Shown in pieces: positions 16,928 through 25,965 of a stretch of 64,000 bases of DNA (position 1 is its first letter; each line of letters starts with the position of its first letter). Position numbers and translations under genes: made by a program. The notes beneath the pieces were generated by a model. The model made no database searches. It saw only the letters and a list, made by a program, of their open reading frames with translations, and was not told the DNA's origin. Source of the DNA: RUG334 sp045599645 (GTDB lineage Bacteria > Muiribacteriota > Ozemobacteria > Ozemobacterales > Ozemobacteraceae); NCBI GenBank assembly GCA_045599645.1, contig JAZRWI010000111.1, forward strand, positions 62,001-126,000, in the 5' to 3' direction.

Positions 16928-18322
16928 ATGAATACCACCATGAACCAAAATCTTAAAGTAGGCATAATGTGCTTACTCACAACAGCCCTATTGATTTTTA
17001 TGATCTTCAAGATAGGTGATTTAAGCCTGTCTGAAAAGGGTTATAATTTTATCATAAGCTACTACAACTGTGGCGGCTTAAGTAAAGGCTCTGGTGTAAG
17101 CATGGCTGGTTACAGAATCGGTAAGGTAACACTTATCGAATTAAGTGATGATATGGTTTATGTTCATTGCTACATTTCTGACAAAAATATTCATATCCGC
17201 AGAAATTCAACCTTCACAATCACAGGCGAAGGTCTAATGGGCGACAAGCATGTTGAAATCATCCCCACAAGAGATTTCACATCACCATATGTAGCAGACA
17301 ATGAAATCATTGCCGGCACAAATCTTACCAATCTTGATACTCTTGTAGACCAGGGAAGTATTCTTCTTCAGAGACTGCAGGAACTTACTGCCTCTGCCAA
17401 AGACATTATCGGTGACCCGGACCTCAAGGAAGATACAAGAACTATTTTCCGCAACGCAAGAAATGCAAGCGACAACATCAACGAAGTTACAGTTTCTGTT
17501 AGAAACAGAAGTGACCATATAATTGAAAATCTGGATAAAATTCTTAACAATGTTTCAACCGAAATTGACAAGAATCGTCAGGATATCAAGAAAATCGTTG
17601 AAAACTTCAAGAAAATCAGTGACAGCATAGAAGATATCGCTGGCAGCAGTCGCGAAAATCTCAAAGACATTATTGCCAACGTAAAGAAATCAACAGACAA
17701 GCTTGATGAAATGATTGCAAAGCTTAACGAAAACGACAAGCTTACAAGCGATGTAAGAGCAACAGTTGATTCTCTCAAGGACGCTTCAGAAAATGCTAAG
17801 GAAATTACAAGAGAAGTTAAGGAAATTATCGTTGATAAAGATGTCAGAAAGCAGATAAGCACCACCCTCGATGATGCTCACAAGCTTGCCCAGACAGTTG
17901 ATAAGGTATTCCTCAACATCAAGCAGACAAGAGTCGACTTCAAGTATATGCTCAGATACGACAAAGACTCAGAAGACCTGTTATCTGACCTAAGTGTCGA
18001 TATTTACCCGAACGAAACCTATTTCTTCCGTATCGGTTGTGATGACATAGGTGGAGAAAACTTCGCCAATGTTATGCTGGCCCGCGATGCTAACACCAAG
18101 TTCATTAAGAGAGCTGGTGTAATGAGAGGTAAAATAGGTCTTGGCGCTGACTACAAGTTCTCTGAAAACCTCATGCTAAGTCTTGATGTTATCGATACCA
18201 AGGACACTCAAATCAGAGGCAAAGCAAGCTACCTGATAAACGAACATATTACCTTCGAATTACGAATAGATGATGCAGCTGATGATGAACAGCTCAGCTT
18301 CGGTCTCGAATATACATTCTAA
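16928..18322 (+). CDS. mlaD: MlaD-family MCE protein with long coiled coil and C-terminal beta domain
   Basis: 464 aa. One N-terminal transmembrane helix (about 10-31) leads into an MCE domain (about 38-120; YYNCGGLSKGSGVSMAGYRI, GEGLMGDKHVEI). Residues ~140-330 are a long charged helical region, probably coiled coil. The C-terminal ~130 residues alternate polar and hydrophobic residues in strand-like fashion and finish with LSFGLEYTF, an aromatic end like that of outer-membrane beta proteins. Family role: periplasmic lipid-carrying partner of MlaE/MlaF. The extra C-terminal module could contact the outer membrane directly, an inference from the sequence pattern. AGGAGA lies 7 nt upstream of the ATG. 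No mlaC or mlaB gene is adjacent. Confidence 0.87.
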   Translation: MNTTMNQNLKVGIMCLLTTALLIFMIFKIGDLSLSEKGYNFIISYYNCGGLSKGSGVSMAGYRIGKVTLIELSDDMVYVHCYISDKNIHIRRNSTFTITGEGLMGDKHVEIIPTRDFTSPYVADNEIIAGTNLTNLDTLVDQGSILLQRLQELTASAKDIIGDPDLKEDTRTIFRNARNASDNINEVTVSVRNRSDHIIENLDKILNNVSTEIDKNRQDIKKIVENFKKISDSIEDIAGSSRENLKDIIANVKKSTDKLDEMIAKLNENDKLTSDVRATVDSLKDASENAKEITREVKEIIVDKDVRKQISTTLDDAHKLAQTVDKVFLNIKQTRVDFKYMLRYDKDSEDLLSDLSVDIYPNETYFFRIGCDDIGGENFANVMLARDANTKFIKRAGVMRGKIGLGADYKFSENLMLSLDVIDTKDTQIRGKASYLINEHITFELRIDDAADDEQLSFGLEYTF

Positions 18323-18337
18323 TTAAGGATAATTTCT

Positions 18338-19357
18338 ATGGCAGAGCTCACTAGTTCCAAGCCAAAGATACTTATACTGACAACCGGTGGCACCATTACA
18401 ATGTTAAAGAGCAGCAATGGAGCTCTTCAGCCGTGTGAAGATGCCGAAAAGCTTATTAATGCCATACCGGAATTAAGCCAGTTAGCAGAAATAGAAATAC
18501 TTCCTATAGTTAACATAGACTCAAGCAACTTCACACCAAGTGTCTGGGTTCAGATTGCAAAGGCAATTTTCCAGAGAATAAAGGACTTTGACGGTTTTGT
18601 TGTAGCCCACGGAACAGATACCATGTGCTATACTGCTGCCGCACTTTCCTTCATGCTTCAGGAATTAAACAAGCCTGTAGTCATCACAGGCGCTCAGGTT
18701 CCATTGGAAGAAATAGGCTCAGATGGTCGTTCAAATCTTATTAACGCAGTCAGAGTCGCTATTTCAGAACTTGCAGAAGTGGCAGTAGTATTTGGTTCTC
18801 AAATAATCAGAGGAACAAGAGCTAAGAAAATGTCTGCTTTTGACATGCAGGCCTTTGTTTCAGTAAATGACGAACCGTTGGGCAAAATCGGTCTTTCTAT
18901 AAAATTTGATACCTCTGCCCGTTTAAGAAGTCGCAAGAAACCTTTGCTGCAAGCATTTTTAAACGACAATGTCGCTATGATACCTGTTTATCCTGGAATA
19001 AAGCCAGAGATTATTGATTATCTTGCACAGAATCACTCTGGAATTGTAATAGAAGGCTATGGAGCCGGCAACCTTCCTACTGATTCAAATACGAACCTGA
19101 TACCAGCAATAAAAGCAGCAGTAGACAGAAAGGTTCCTGTTGTAGTATGCACACAATGCATGCTTGGCTCAACCGAAATGGAATTATACCAGGTTGGCAG
19201 AGCAGCCTTAGATGCCGGTGCAATTCCTGCCATGGATATGACCCCGGAAGCAACAATGGTAAAGCTCATGTGGGTTCTTGGCCAGACAGACGACATAGGA
19301 ACAGTAGAATCAATGATGCTTAAAAGCTTCTCTGGAGAGCTTACCGAGGTAAATTAA
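18338..19357 (+). CDS. ansA: L-asparaginase (type I, cytoplasmic)
   Basis: 339 aa asparaginase/glutaminase-family enzyme that hydrolyses asparagine to aspartate and ammonia. First catalytic Thr lies in TTGGTI (T19), and the second triad in HGTDT (H91-T95, T93 and D94). VITGAQVPLEEIGSDGRSNL and EGYGAGNLP are also family-typical. No signal peptide is visible, so it fits the cytoplasmic AnsA type. AAGGA is 8 nt upstream of the ATG. It sits inside an envelope-related run, 15 nt after mlaD, with no obvious functional link. Confidence 0.9.
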   Translation: MAELTSSKPKILILTTGGTITMLKSSNGALQPCEDAEKLINAIPELSQLAEIEILPIVNIDSSNFTPSVWVQIAKAIFQRIKDFDGFVVAHGTDTMCYTAAALSFMLQELNKPVVITGAQVPLEEIGSDGRSNLINAVRVAISELAEVAVVFGSQIIRGTRAKKMSAFDMQAFVSVNDEPLGKIGLSIKFDTSARLRSRKKPLLQAFLNDNVAMIPVYPGIKPEIIDYLAQNHSGIVIEGYGAGNLPTDSNTNLIPAIKAAVDRKVPVVVCTQCMLGSTEMELYQVGRAALDAGAIPAMDMTPEATMVKLMWVLGQTDDIGTVESMMLKSFSGELTEVN

Positions 19358-19358
19358 C

Positions 19359-20801
19359 TTGAAAAACTGTCCAGAATGCGGCAAAAGCTTGCCGGAAGAA
19401 GTATCATACTGTCTATATTGCGGAACAGACGCCTCAAGATCCAAGCTATACAAAACCGCAAGAATGGTATTTTTTATTACTCCATTTTTTTTATTATTAA
19501 TAGCCTTGGGTCTATGTTACGACATTTCTGTTGAAGCTTTAACAGAAACCTCCTTAGCCATAGCAGGTGCATTATCATGCCTATATTTTGCCGGCGCTGC
19601 CATGTTAGGCGTTTTCAGGTTCTTTTTCGGTGTTTATATAATACCAGGAAGTTATATTACCGCTGGTATCACAGCATTAATAAACGGATTAACCACACTG
19701 CTTGCCGCTTCTATAATTGAAAAATTATTTTTACTGGAAAAGATAGAACGGTTAGGTCCATCAGCCAATGTAAGAAACCATCTGATGCTGATAGTAATGA
19801 TTATTATACCATTGCAACTGCTTGAAACCCTTGCCATTTCAGCCAAAGCAAAAATATCGACAAAACCGGCAACAGCAACAGGTGCTTTTCAAAAGCTATT
19901 CTATAAAAAAGCCTTTATAATAATCCCGATATTATTTGTTGCACTCACAGCAGCAGGCTTATTCCAGCTTCAGGAATCTGCTCAATACACAATTTTAACA
20001 GAAGGCCTTATATCTGTTTCTGCATTCGAAAAAGCAGAAAAAACTCTTAATGAAGGTCTGGAAAAATTTCAGAATGATGCCGGATTATGCAATCTCAAAG
20101 CTAATTTCTTAACAGAATCTGTTTTCTTCACTCAATCCCTTAAGATTCCTGATATAAAGGAAGCCCTGAGTTATGCTGAAAAAGCAGCAACTCTAAAACC
20201 AGATGCTCCAATGTATAAGCATAACCTAAGTCTTATGCTGGAATTAAACAGACGCTCGGAAGAAGCCATTAAAATAGCTTCTGAAGCTGTTGCCCTGGCC
20301 CCTTCAGATATCTTCCTGTGGCAGCATCTTGGAAACCTGAATCATAAATACAAGCATTACAATGATGCTATAGATGCCTATAGCCATCTCTTAGCAATAG
20401 ACCCGGATAATGCTATAATACTGAACAATCTTGCCTATACGCTTCTGATGAGCAAGAAAAATCCAGCAGAAGCCCTAAGCCTGGCTCAAAAATCTGTAGA
20501 ATTGGATCCATCAAACCTTGCTGGCAGAGATACATTGGCATGGGCTTTTTACAAGAACGGGCATTTCCCCGAAGCCTTCGAAGCTATCAGACTCATATAT
20601 AACGGTCGCACAGAAGTATCACCGGAAACAGACTTTCATTATGCTGCCATATTAAATGCTATGGGATTACTAAATAATCCTGTTGAAACGTTCGATAAGA
20701 TGATAGTGAAGCCCGAAGTTGCGCTTAATCGGGATTTAATTATTGAAATAATTGAAGAACGCCAAAATGCGGAAGAAAAGAGTAAAACAAAGAATGAGTA
20801 G
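19359..20801 (+). CDS. zinc-ribbon, multi-helix membrane protein with TPR domain
   Basis: 480 aa. The N-terminus is a four-cysteine zinc ribbon (CPECGKSLPEEVSYCLYC, residues 4-21). Four or five transmembrane helices follow between ~35 and 205, and then a TPR domain (about 215-460; EKAEKTLNEGLEKF, DIFLWQHLGNLNHKY, NAIILNNLAYTLLMS). TPR units suggest protein-protein scaffolding at the membrane; no enzymatic function is visible. It starts at TTG 19359, supported by GAGGT eight nt upstream and absence of another early start. It begins one base after the asparaginase stop and overlaps the next gene by 8 bp. Confidence 0.75.
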   Translation: MKNCPECGKSLPEEVSYCLYCGTDASRSKLYKTARMVFFITPFFLLLIALGLCYDISVEALTETSLAIAGALSCLYFAGAAMLGVFRFFFGVYIIPGSYITAGITALINGLTTLLAASIIEKLFLLEKIERLGPSANVRNHLMLIVMIIIPLQLLETLAISAKAKISTKPATATGAFQKLFYKKAFIIIPILFVALTAAGLFQLQESAQYTILTEGLISVSAFEKAEKTLNEGLEKFQNDAGLCNLKANFLTESVFFTQSLKIPDIKEALSYAEKAATLKPDAPMYKHNLSLMLELNRRSEEAIKIASEAVALAPSDIFLWQHLGNLNHKYKHYNDAIDAYSHLLAIDPDNAIILNNLAYTLLMSKKNPAEALSLAQKSVELDPSNLAGRDTLAWAFYKNGHFPEAFEAIRLIYNGRTEVSPETDFHYAAILNAMGLLNNPVETFDKMIVKPEVALNRDLIIEIIEERQNAEEKSKTKNE

Positions 20802-22098
20802 TAAACTTGCAATAAAGCGACCTTTTGCTAGCAGCAATAAAAAGCTTAAAGCTCTTACTATTTTTTCTTTTCTTTTCTTATTTGTTTTTATTTCTAATAG
20901 CGCACAGGCAGTTCTTCATATCGACACAAGCTATTCTGGAAGATTCCGTAATCACCCTGGTTTCGCAAAAATTATGGCAGATTTGCCTTTTGTATATCAG
21001 GAAGCTTTTCTTAAAATAAACAAAGCGCTAGGAATACCTGTAAGAGAGCAGATGAATGTAGTTGTTCTTTTCTCAGACTGCCTTACCTACAAAGGCTTCA
21101 GGCTTAGAGGGAAAAGACAATCTGTTAAAACTGCTTCAAAAATACTTGTTCATTATATCCATCTGGACTTAGATTTTCTTATTACTGGCCAGGCAACCCT
21201 TGCAGAAGAAATGACCCATGAAATGACTCATGCCATCATGGCTGACAGTATGGGCTTAAGGGAATATGACCTACTTCCGATGTGGATAAAGGAAGGAACT
21301 GCTGTTCACACTGCAGATCAGGGACTTGCCCGCATAAAGGCTCTTACAAGAAAAGGCTTTGATATAAATGCCATAGGCGGTGAAGACGAAAATATTCACG
21401 GCAACCCGATTTCACTGGAAAAATATGTAGAAAACTACCTCAAAGTAAGCTTTCTAGTAAAAACCTTCGGTGTTAATGCTTTCCATCGTTTCATAAAGAA
21501 GTTGATGAAGACCGGGAATGTAAACGCGGAATTGGCCAACTGCTTCAACGGACTGAACGAAGAAGTAATGAACCAGTATTCAAGCCAGTTCATCAAAAAT
21601 ACGCTTATTGCTAATACACGCCCTTCTACAGCCAGAGAGAACATGCTCAAGGGTGTAAAATATTTTGATGAAGGCGAATATCTTTCCGCCAGATTGGCGC
21701 TTACAGACGCACTTTATGGCGGTTTAAACGACAGCGAATTTCAGAAGGCAGCCTATTTACTGGCAGAATGCTACATACAGGAAAGAAACCCACAGGGTGC
21801 ACTTCATTTATTGAAGCAGTTCAAGCCTGACCCCAACAATATTCCTGTTGATAGATACGAATTTTTAAGGGCCTATTCACAGTATGCCACCGGGCTCATA
21901 ACAAGTGCATACTTCGGCTTCAAGAGAACTTTTGAAGCTACAAACAATCAAGCAGTCAAGGAAGGCTCACTCTATTACATCATCAGAATACTAGTTGAAC
22001 TCGGCAATTACAACGAAGCAAGAAACGTTTCACTCATGCTTCAAAGACAGTTTCCAAAGAGCAGCTATATAAAGCTTGCCAACCTGATCATCAGATAA
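20794..22098 (+). CDS. secreted gluzincin-like (peptidase MA) protease with TPR tail
   Basis: About 434 aa from ATG 20794. The signal peptide hydrophobic core ALTIFSFLFLFVFISNSAQA ends in AQA. The zinc-protease motif is HEMTH (H142, E143, H146) with the third ligand likely E167 in WIKEGTAVH, the arrangement of M1-like/peptidase MA enzymes. Residues ~265-430 form TPR-like helical pairs. It is predicted to act in the periplasm or outside the cell; the substrate is unknown. Two in-frame starts lie upstream (TTG 20752, ATG 20767), but they lengthen the basic n-region without a better ribosome site. This is the last gene of the run from 11834, and repeats begin right after it. Confidence 0.75.
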   Translation: MSSKLAIKRPFASSNKKLKALTIFSFLFLFVFISNSAQAVLHIDTSYSGRFRNHPGFAKIMADLPFVYQEAFLKINKALGIPVREQMNVVVLFSDCLTYKGFRLRGKRQSVKTASKILVHYIHLDLDFLITGQATLAEEMTHEMTHAIMADSMGLREYDLLPMWIKEGTAVHTADQGLARIKALTRKGFDINAIGGEDENIHGNPISLEKYVENYLKVSFLVKTFGVNAFHRFIKKLMKTGNVNAELANCFNGLNEEVMNQYSSQFIKNTLIANTRPSTARENMLKGVKYFDEGEYLSARLALTDALYGGLNDSEFQKAAYLLAECYIQERNPQGALHLLKQFKPDPNNIPVDRYEFLRAYSQYATGLITSAYFGFKRTFEATNNQAVKEGSLYYIIRILVELGNYNEARNVSLMLQRQFPKSSYIKLANLIIR

Positions 22099-22102
22099 GA
22101 AG

Positions 22103-22880
22103 AGAGATATTAGCAACGGATAACAGGATGGGAGCGGATGAAACAGCCGGGCAGGCCGATTTTTTAGCCTCGGTATTAGAGAGTCACTGCTTTTCCTTAA
22201 CCAGATTACAGCTATGCGAAAGTTAGCAGGTGAACAGCCGGGAATTTTGGCTTCGATATTAGAGATGTAGCAACGGATAACAGGATGGGAGCGGATGAAA
22301 CAGCCGGGCAGGCCGATTTTTTAGCCTCGGTATTAGAGAGTCACTGCTTTTCCTTAACCGGATTACAGCTATGCGAAAGTTAGCAGGTGAACAGCCGGGA
22401 ATTTTAGCTTCGATATTAGAGATATTAGCAACGGATAACAGGATGGGAGCGGATGAAACAGCCGGGCAGGCCGATTTTTTAGCCTCGGTATTAGAGAGTC
22501 ACTGCTTTTCCTTAATCGGATTACAGCTATGCGAAAGTTAGCTGGTGAACAGCCGGGAATTTTGGCTTCGATATTAGAGATGTAGCAACGGATAACAGGA
22601 TGGGAGCGGATGAAACAGCCGGGCAGGCCGATTTTTTTGGCCTCGGTATTAGAGAGTCACTGCTTTTCCTTAACCAGATTACAGCTATGCGGGTGTTAGC
22701 AGGGAAGACAGCCAGGCCGATTTTTTAGCCTCGGTATTAGAGAGTCACTGCTTTTCCTTAATCAGATTACAGCTATGCGGGTGTTAGCAGGGAAGACAGC
22801 CAGGCCGATTTTTTTAGCCTCGGTATTAGAGAGTCACTGCTTTTACTTAACCAGATTACAGCTATGCGAAAGTTAGCAGG
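22103..22880 (+). repeat. intergenic array: four ~157-bp repeats then two ~88-bp shortened units
   Basis: The word GAGTCACTGC recurs at 22181, 22338, 22496, 22654, 22742 and 22831, spaced 157, 158, 158, 88 and 89 bp. The long units start with TAGCAACGGATAACAGG (22111, 22268, 22426, 22583). Each long unit holds two related halves: one with AACAGCCGGGCAGGCC then CTCGGTATTAGAGAG, the other with AACAGCCGGGAATTTTGGC then TTCGATATTAGAGAT. The two short units lack the second half. The copies differ at only a few positions, so expansion is recent. No open reading frame of note crosses the array. Confidence 0.9.
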
Positions 22881-22881
22881 G

Positions 22882-22975
22882 AAATCCCCCCTACCCCCCT
22901 TTACAAAAGGGGGTTAAAAGAGAACAGTAGACTCCTAAAAACCTCCCTTTTCAAGGGAGGGTAGGGAGGGTTTTG
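22882..22975. repeat. MITE-like C/G-rich inverted-repeat element
   Basis: The left arm 22882-22915 (AAATCCCCCCTACCCCCC then TTTACAAAAGGGGG) and right arm 22937-22975 (CCTCCCTTTTCAAGGGAGG then GTAGGGAGGGTTTT) are imperfect reverse complements, each arm itself a smaller hairpin. A half copy (AAAAGGGGGTTGAAAGAG) recurs at about 23031-23050. Related hairpins lie at 62825-62907. No transposase gene is present. Confidence 0.7.
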
Positions 22976-23080
22976 ATTCTAGAAGGAACTTGTTTTGAAT
23001 GTATAAAATCGAGTTTTCAGACAGCCTCTGCAAAAGGGGGTTGAAAGAGAATGCCCCTTTACTAGATGGTAAGAAACAAA

Positions 23081-23108
23081 TTGACAGTTTTTCTTACACG
23101 TGTTAAGT
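23081..23108 (+). promoter_or_regulatory. possible promoter upstream of punA
   Basis: TTGACA at 23081-23086, 16-bp spacer, TTAAGT at 23103-23108. The -35 is perfect but the -10 is weak. It sits 50 bp before the punA start, just outside the repeat region. Confidence 0.4.
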
Positions 23109-23157
23109 TTTTTAGCGGTTGAGAAAACCGCATTTTATGTACAAAGGATGATTGAAT

Positions 23158-23973
23158 ATGAAAAATAAAATTAAACAGGCTGCAGAATACATTCTCTCTA
23201 AGATTTCTGAAAAACCAACAGTAGCATTAGTTCTTGGCTCTGGCCTTGGCAAATTTGCTGAAACCTTAGAAAATCCAGTATCTATTAACTATACTGATAT
23301 TCCACACTTCCCAGAATCAACAGTTAAGGGTCATGCCGGTAAGCTCGTTATTGGTAAAAAAGGTGGAAAAGTTGTTGTTTGTATGCAGGGCCGCTTCCAT
23401 TTCTATGAAGGCCACAATATGCAGGCTGTTACCTTTGCAATGCGCGTAATGCACGCTATCGGCGCTGAAGACGCTATCGTTACTAACGCTGCCGGTGGTC
23501 TCAATCCAAAATATTCAGTTGGCAACCTCATGCTCATGACTGACCATATCAACTTCATGGGCACTAACCCATTAATCGGCCGCAACGACGAAGAAATGGG
23601 CCCAAGATTCCCAGCAGTTCAGGGCATTTACAACAAAGACCTTATTGCTTTGGCTGAAAAGGTTGGTAAGGATATGGGCGCTCCAATACAGAAGGGCGTT
23701 TATATTGCTGTAACTGGTCCAAGCTATGAAACCGCAGCTGAACTCAGAGCTTTCAGAACTCTCGGCGCTGACGCTGTAGGTATGTCAACCGTTCCAGAAG
23801 TAATCGTAGCCGCTCATTGTGGTGTTAAACGTGTTCTCGGCATCAGCCTCATCACTAACATTGCAACTGGCGAAAGCGAAACCAAGGCAACTCATGCTGA
23901 AGTTGTAGAAGCTGCAGACAAGGCTCAGATCTACTTCGTAAAGCTTGTAGAAACCATGATCGAAAAGCTGTAA
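23158..23973 (+). CDS. punA: purine nucleoside phosphorylase
   Basis: 271 aa, typical for trimeric PNP (about 270-290). It phosphorolyses inosine and guanosine to the base and ribose-1-phosphate in purine salvage. Visible: LVLGSGLGKFAE (phosphate-binding), MQGRFHFYEGHNMQ, TNAAGGLNPKYSVGNLMLMTDHIN, GPSYETAAELRA, and VGMSTVPEVIVAAHCG with base-contacting residues. ATG 23158 with AAAGGA nine nt upstream is chosen over TTG 23152. It is followed after 4 nt by prfA. Methylthioadenosine phosphorylase is less likely given the PNP-type YEGHNMQ segment. Confidence 0.93.
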   Translation: MKNKIKQAAEYILSKISEKPTVALVLGSGLGKFAETLENPVSINYTDIPHFPESTVKGHAGKLVIGKKGGKVVVCMQGRFHFYEGHNMQAVTFAMRVMHAIGAEDAIVTNAAGGLNPKYSVGNLMLMTDHINFMGTNPLIGRNDEEMGPRFPAVQGIYNKDLIALAEKVGKDMGAPIQKGVYIAVTGPSYETAAELRAFRTLGADAVGMSTVPEVIVAAHCGVKRVLGISLITNIATGESETKATHAEVVEAADKAQIYFVKLVETMIEKL

Positions 23974-23977
23974 TAAA

Positions 23978-25054
23978 GTGTTAGAAAAGCTCGAATCTGT
24001 TAAGGACAACTTCAGGGAGCTCACAGATAAGCTCACAAATCCTGATGTTATAGCTAATCAGGCTGAATTCCAGCGTCTTGCAAAAAAGCGTGCTGAAATG
24101 GAGCCAATAATTGTCGCTTATGATAATTATTCTGTTATGCTCAAAAAGCTTGAAGATGCTAAAGCCATGGTTGAAACCGAAACAGATTCAGAGTTAAAGG
24201 AGCTTGCCCAGCAGGAGGTTGAAGAACTTCAGCCTCAGATAGAAAAAGCTGAAGGCGAGCTCAAATTTCTCCTCATTCCCAAAGATGAGGATGACCAGAA
24301 AAACACTATATTTGAAATTCGTGCAGGTACTGGCGGTGAAGAGGCTGCCCTCTTTGCCGCAGACCTTTACCGCATGTATACAAGATACGCTGAACGCCAG
24401 GGCTGGAAATGCGAATTAATGAGCATGAACGACACCGGTCTTGGTGGAATCAAGGAAGTTGTTTTTTCCATTCAGGGAACAGGCGTATTTGGTAAATTAA
24501 AATTTGAAAGCGGTGTTCACCGCGTCCAGAGAGTCCCTGAAACAGAAGCTGGCGGACGTATCCATACTTCAGCAGCAACAGTAGCAGTTCTTCCTGAAGC
24601 GGAAGAAATAGACGTAAACATTGATGACAAAGATATAAGAATAGATGTTTACAGAGCTTCTGGTGCTGGAGGACAATACGTTAACAAGGTTGAAACAGCA
24701 ATAAGAGTTACTCATTTGCCTACCGGTCTTGTTGTTACCTGTCAGGACGAAAAAAGTCAGCACAAAAACAAAGAAAAGGCTCTACGCATTTTGAGAGCCA
24801 GACTCTTTGACAGGGTTAAAGAGGAAAAAGATAGCGCCAGAGCGGAAAACAGACGCAATCAGGTCGGAAGCGGTGACCGTTCTGAAAGAATCAGAACCTA
24901 TAATTTCCCGCAGCAAAGACTGACAGATCATCGCATAAACCTGACTCTTTACAAGCTTGATGAAGTTATTGAAGGCAACCTTGATGAAATCATCAATGCC
25001 CTCATAGAAGCAGATAACCTGCGCAAACTGGCTGACGAAGAAAATGTCATGTAA
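23978..25054 (+). CDS. prfA: peptide chain release factor 1
   Basis: 358 aa, the normal RF1 length. It recognises UAA/UAG and triggers peptidyl-tRNA hydrolysis. The catalytic GGQ is at 231-233 within GAGGQYVNKVETA. The stop-codon recognition tripeptide is P-x-T at 187-189 (PET) in RVQRVPETEAGGRIHTS, which separates it from RF2 (SPF). The start is GTG 23978, four nt after punA. It overlaps prmC by 11 bp. Confidence 0.97.
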   Translation: MLEKLESVKDNFRELTDKLTNPDVIANQAEFQRLAKKRAEMEPIIVAYDNYSVMLKKLEDAKAMVETETDSELKELAQQEVEELQPQIEKAEGELKFLLIPKDEDDQKNTIFEIRAGTGGEEAALFAADLYRMYTRYAERQGWKCELMSMNDTGLGGIKEVVFSIQGTGVFGKLKFESGVHRVQRVPETEAGGRIHTSAATVAVLPEAEEIDVNIDDKDIRIDVYRASGAGGQYVNKVETAIRVTHLPTGLVVTCQDEKSQHKNKEKALRILRARLFDRVKEEKDSARAENRRNQVGSGDRSERIRTYNFPQQRLTDHRINLTLYKLDEVIEGNLDEIINALIEADNLRKLADEENVM

Positions 25055-25943
25055 TTCTATTTCAAGCAACAACGGCTCAAAAACCATCAGGGAAATTTTA
25101 AAGGAAGCTGTTGCAATACTTGAAGCCTCAGGAATAGAAGACGCTAAGCACAACGCCAATCTGCTTGTAGCAAAGCTTTTATCCACACCTTATACAAAGC
25201 TTCCGTTCTATTGGTCTGAAAAAGCAAGTGAAGAGCTCTGCACGGAGCTTTCTTCAATGCTACAGAGACGCATCAATAAAGAACCATTACAATACATTCT
25301 AGGCGAATGGTCATTCCTGGATTTTGACGTAAATGTGGCACCCGGGGTTTTAATACCTAGACCCGAAACAGAAGAAGTATTCCTGGCTGCAGTTGATGCA
25401 ATCAAGCAAAGTGACCTGCCCTCCAGTTTTAACTTCGCAGATATAGGCACAGGCACAGGTATTCTTGGAATAGCGATGGCTACATATTTTCCAAAAGCTG
25501 TTGGAAGTCTGGTAGATATTTCTAATGATGCACTGGCAATAGCAAAAAGTAATCTAGAACGCTACCCAGAGCTGGCTGGAAGAACAAGGCTGGTTAAATC
25601 AGATTTGCTGGAGGCTTTTTCCCCTGACTCACTTGATGTAATCATTTCTAACCCACCGTATATTGATAGCGAAGAAGTAAAAACACTTATGCCAGAGGTA
25701 GTGAACCATGAGCCCCATCTTGCTTTGGATGGCGGGCCTGGCGGATTAATACTCATAGATAAATTATTAAAGCAAGCCGAAACCGTATTGAAGCCAAATG
25801 GCTTATTTATTTTCGAGCATGGCCATGATCAGCGCAAAGAAATAGAAAAGCAATTATCTGATTCATGGGGTATAATTAAAGAGGGTAATGACTTTGCAGG
25901 CAATGAGCGTTATTTTATCTTAGAATTATTAAAGAAAAACTAG
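25044..25943 (+). CDS. prmC: release factor glutamine methyltransferase
   Basis: 299 aa SAM-dependent methyltransferase that modifies the glutamine of the release-factor GGQ motif. It has an N-terminal helical domain (about 12-100), the family stretch PLQYILGEWSFLDFDVNV, LIPRPETEE, the SAM-binding FADIGTGTGILGIAMA and catalytic NPPY (203-206). It overlaps the end of prfA, its substrate gene, which is a widespread arrangement. Confidence 0.95.
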   Translation: MSCNSISSNNGSKTIREILKEAVAILEASGIEDAKHNANLLVAKLLSTPYTKLPFYWSEKASEELCTELSSMLQRRINKEPLQYILGEWSFLDFDVNVAPGVLIPRPETEEVFLAAVDAIKQSDLPSSFNFADIGTGTGILGIAMATYFPKAVGSLVDISNDALAIAKSNLERYPELAGRTRLVKSDLLEAFSPDSLDVIISNPPYIDSEEVKTLMPEVVNHEPHLALDGGPGGLILIDKLLKQAETVLKPNGLFIFEHGHDQRKEIEKQLSDSWGIIKEGNDFAGNERYFILELLKKN

Positions 25944-25965
25944 TATTAGATATAGGGCAGCAATT

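Noticed and set aside
22103..22880. CRISPR-like regular repeats
   Set aside because: The units are 88-158 bp with no unique spacers between short repeats, and no cas genes are near.
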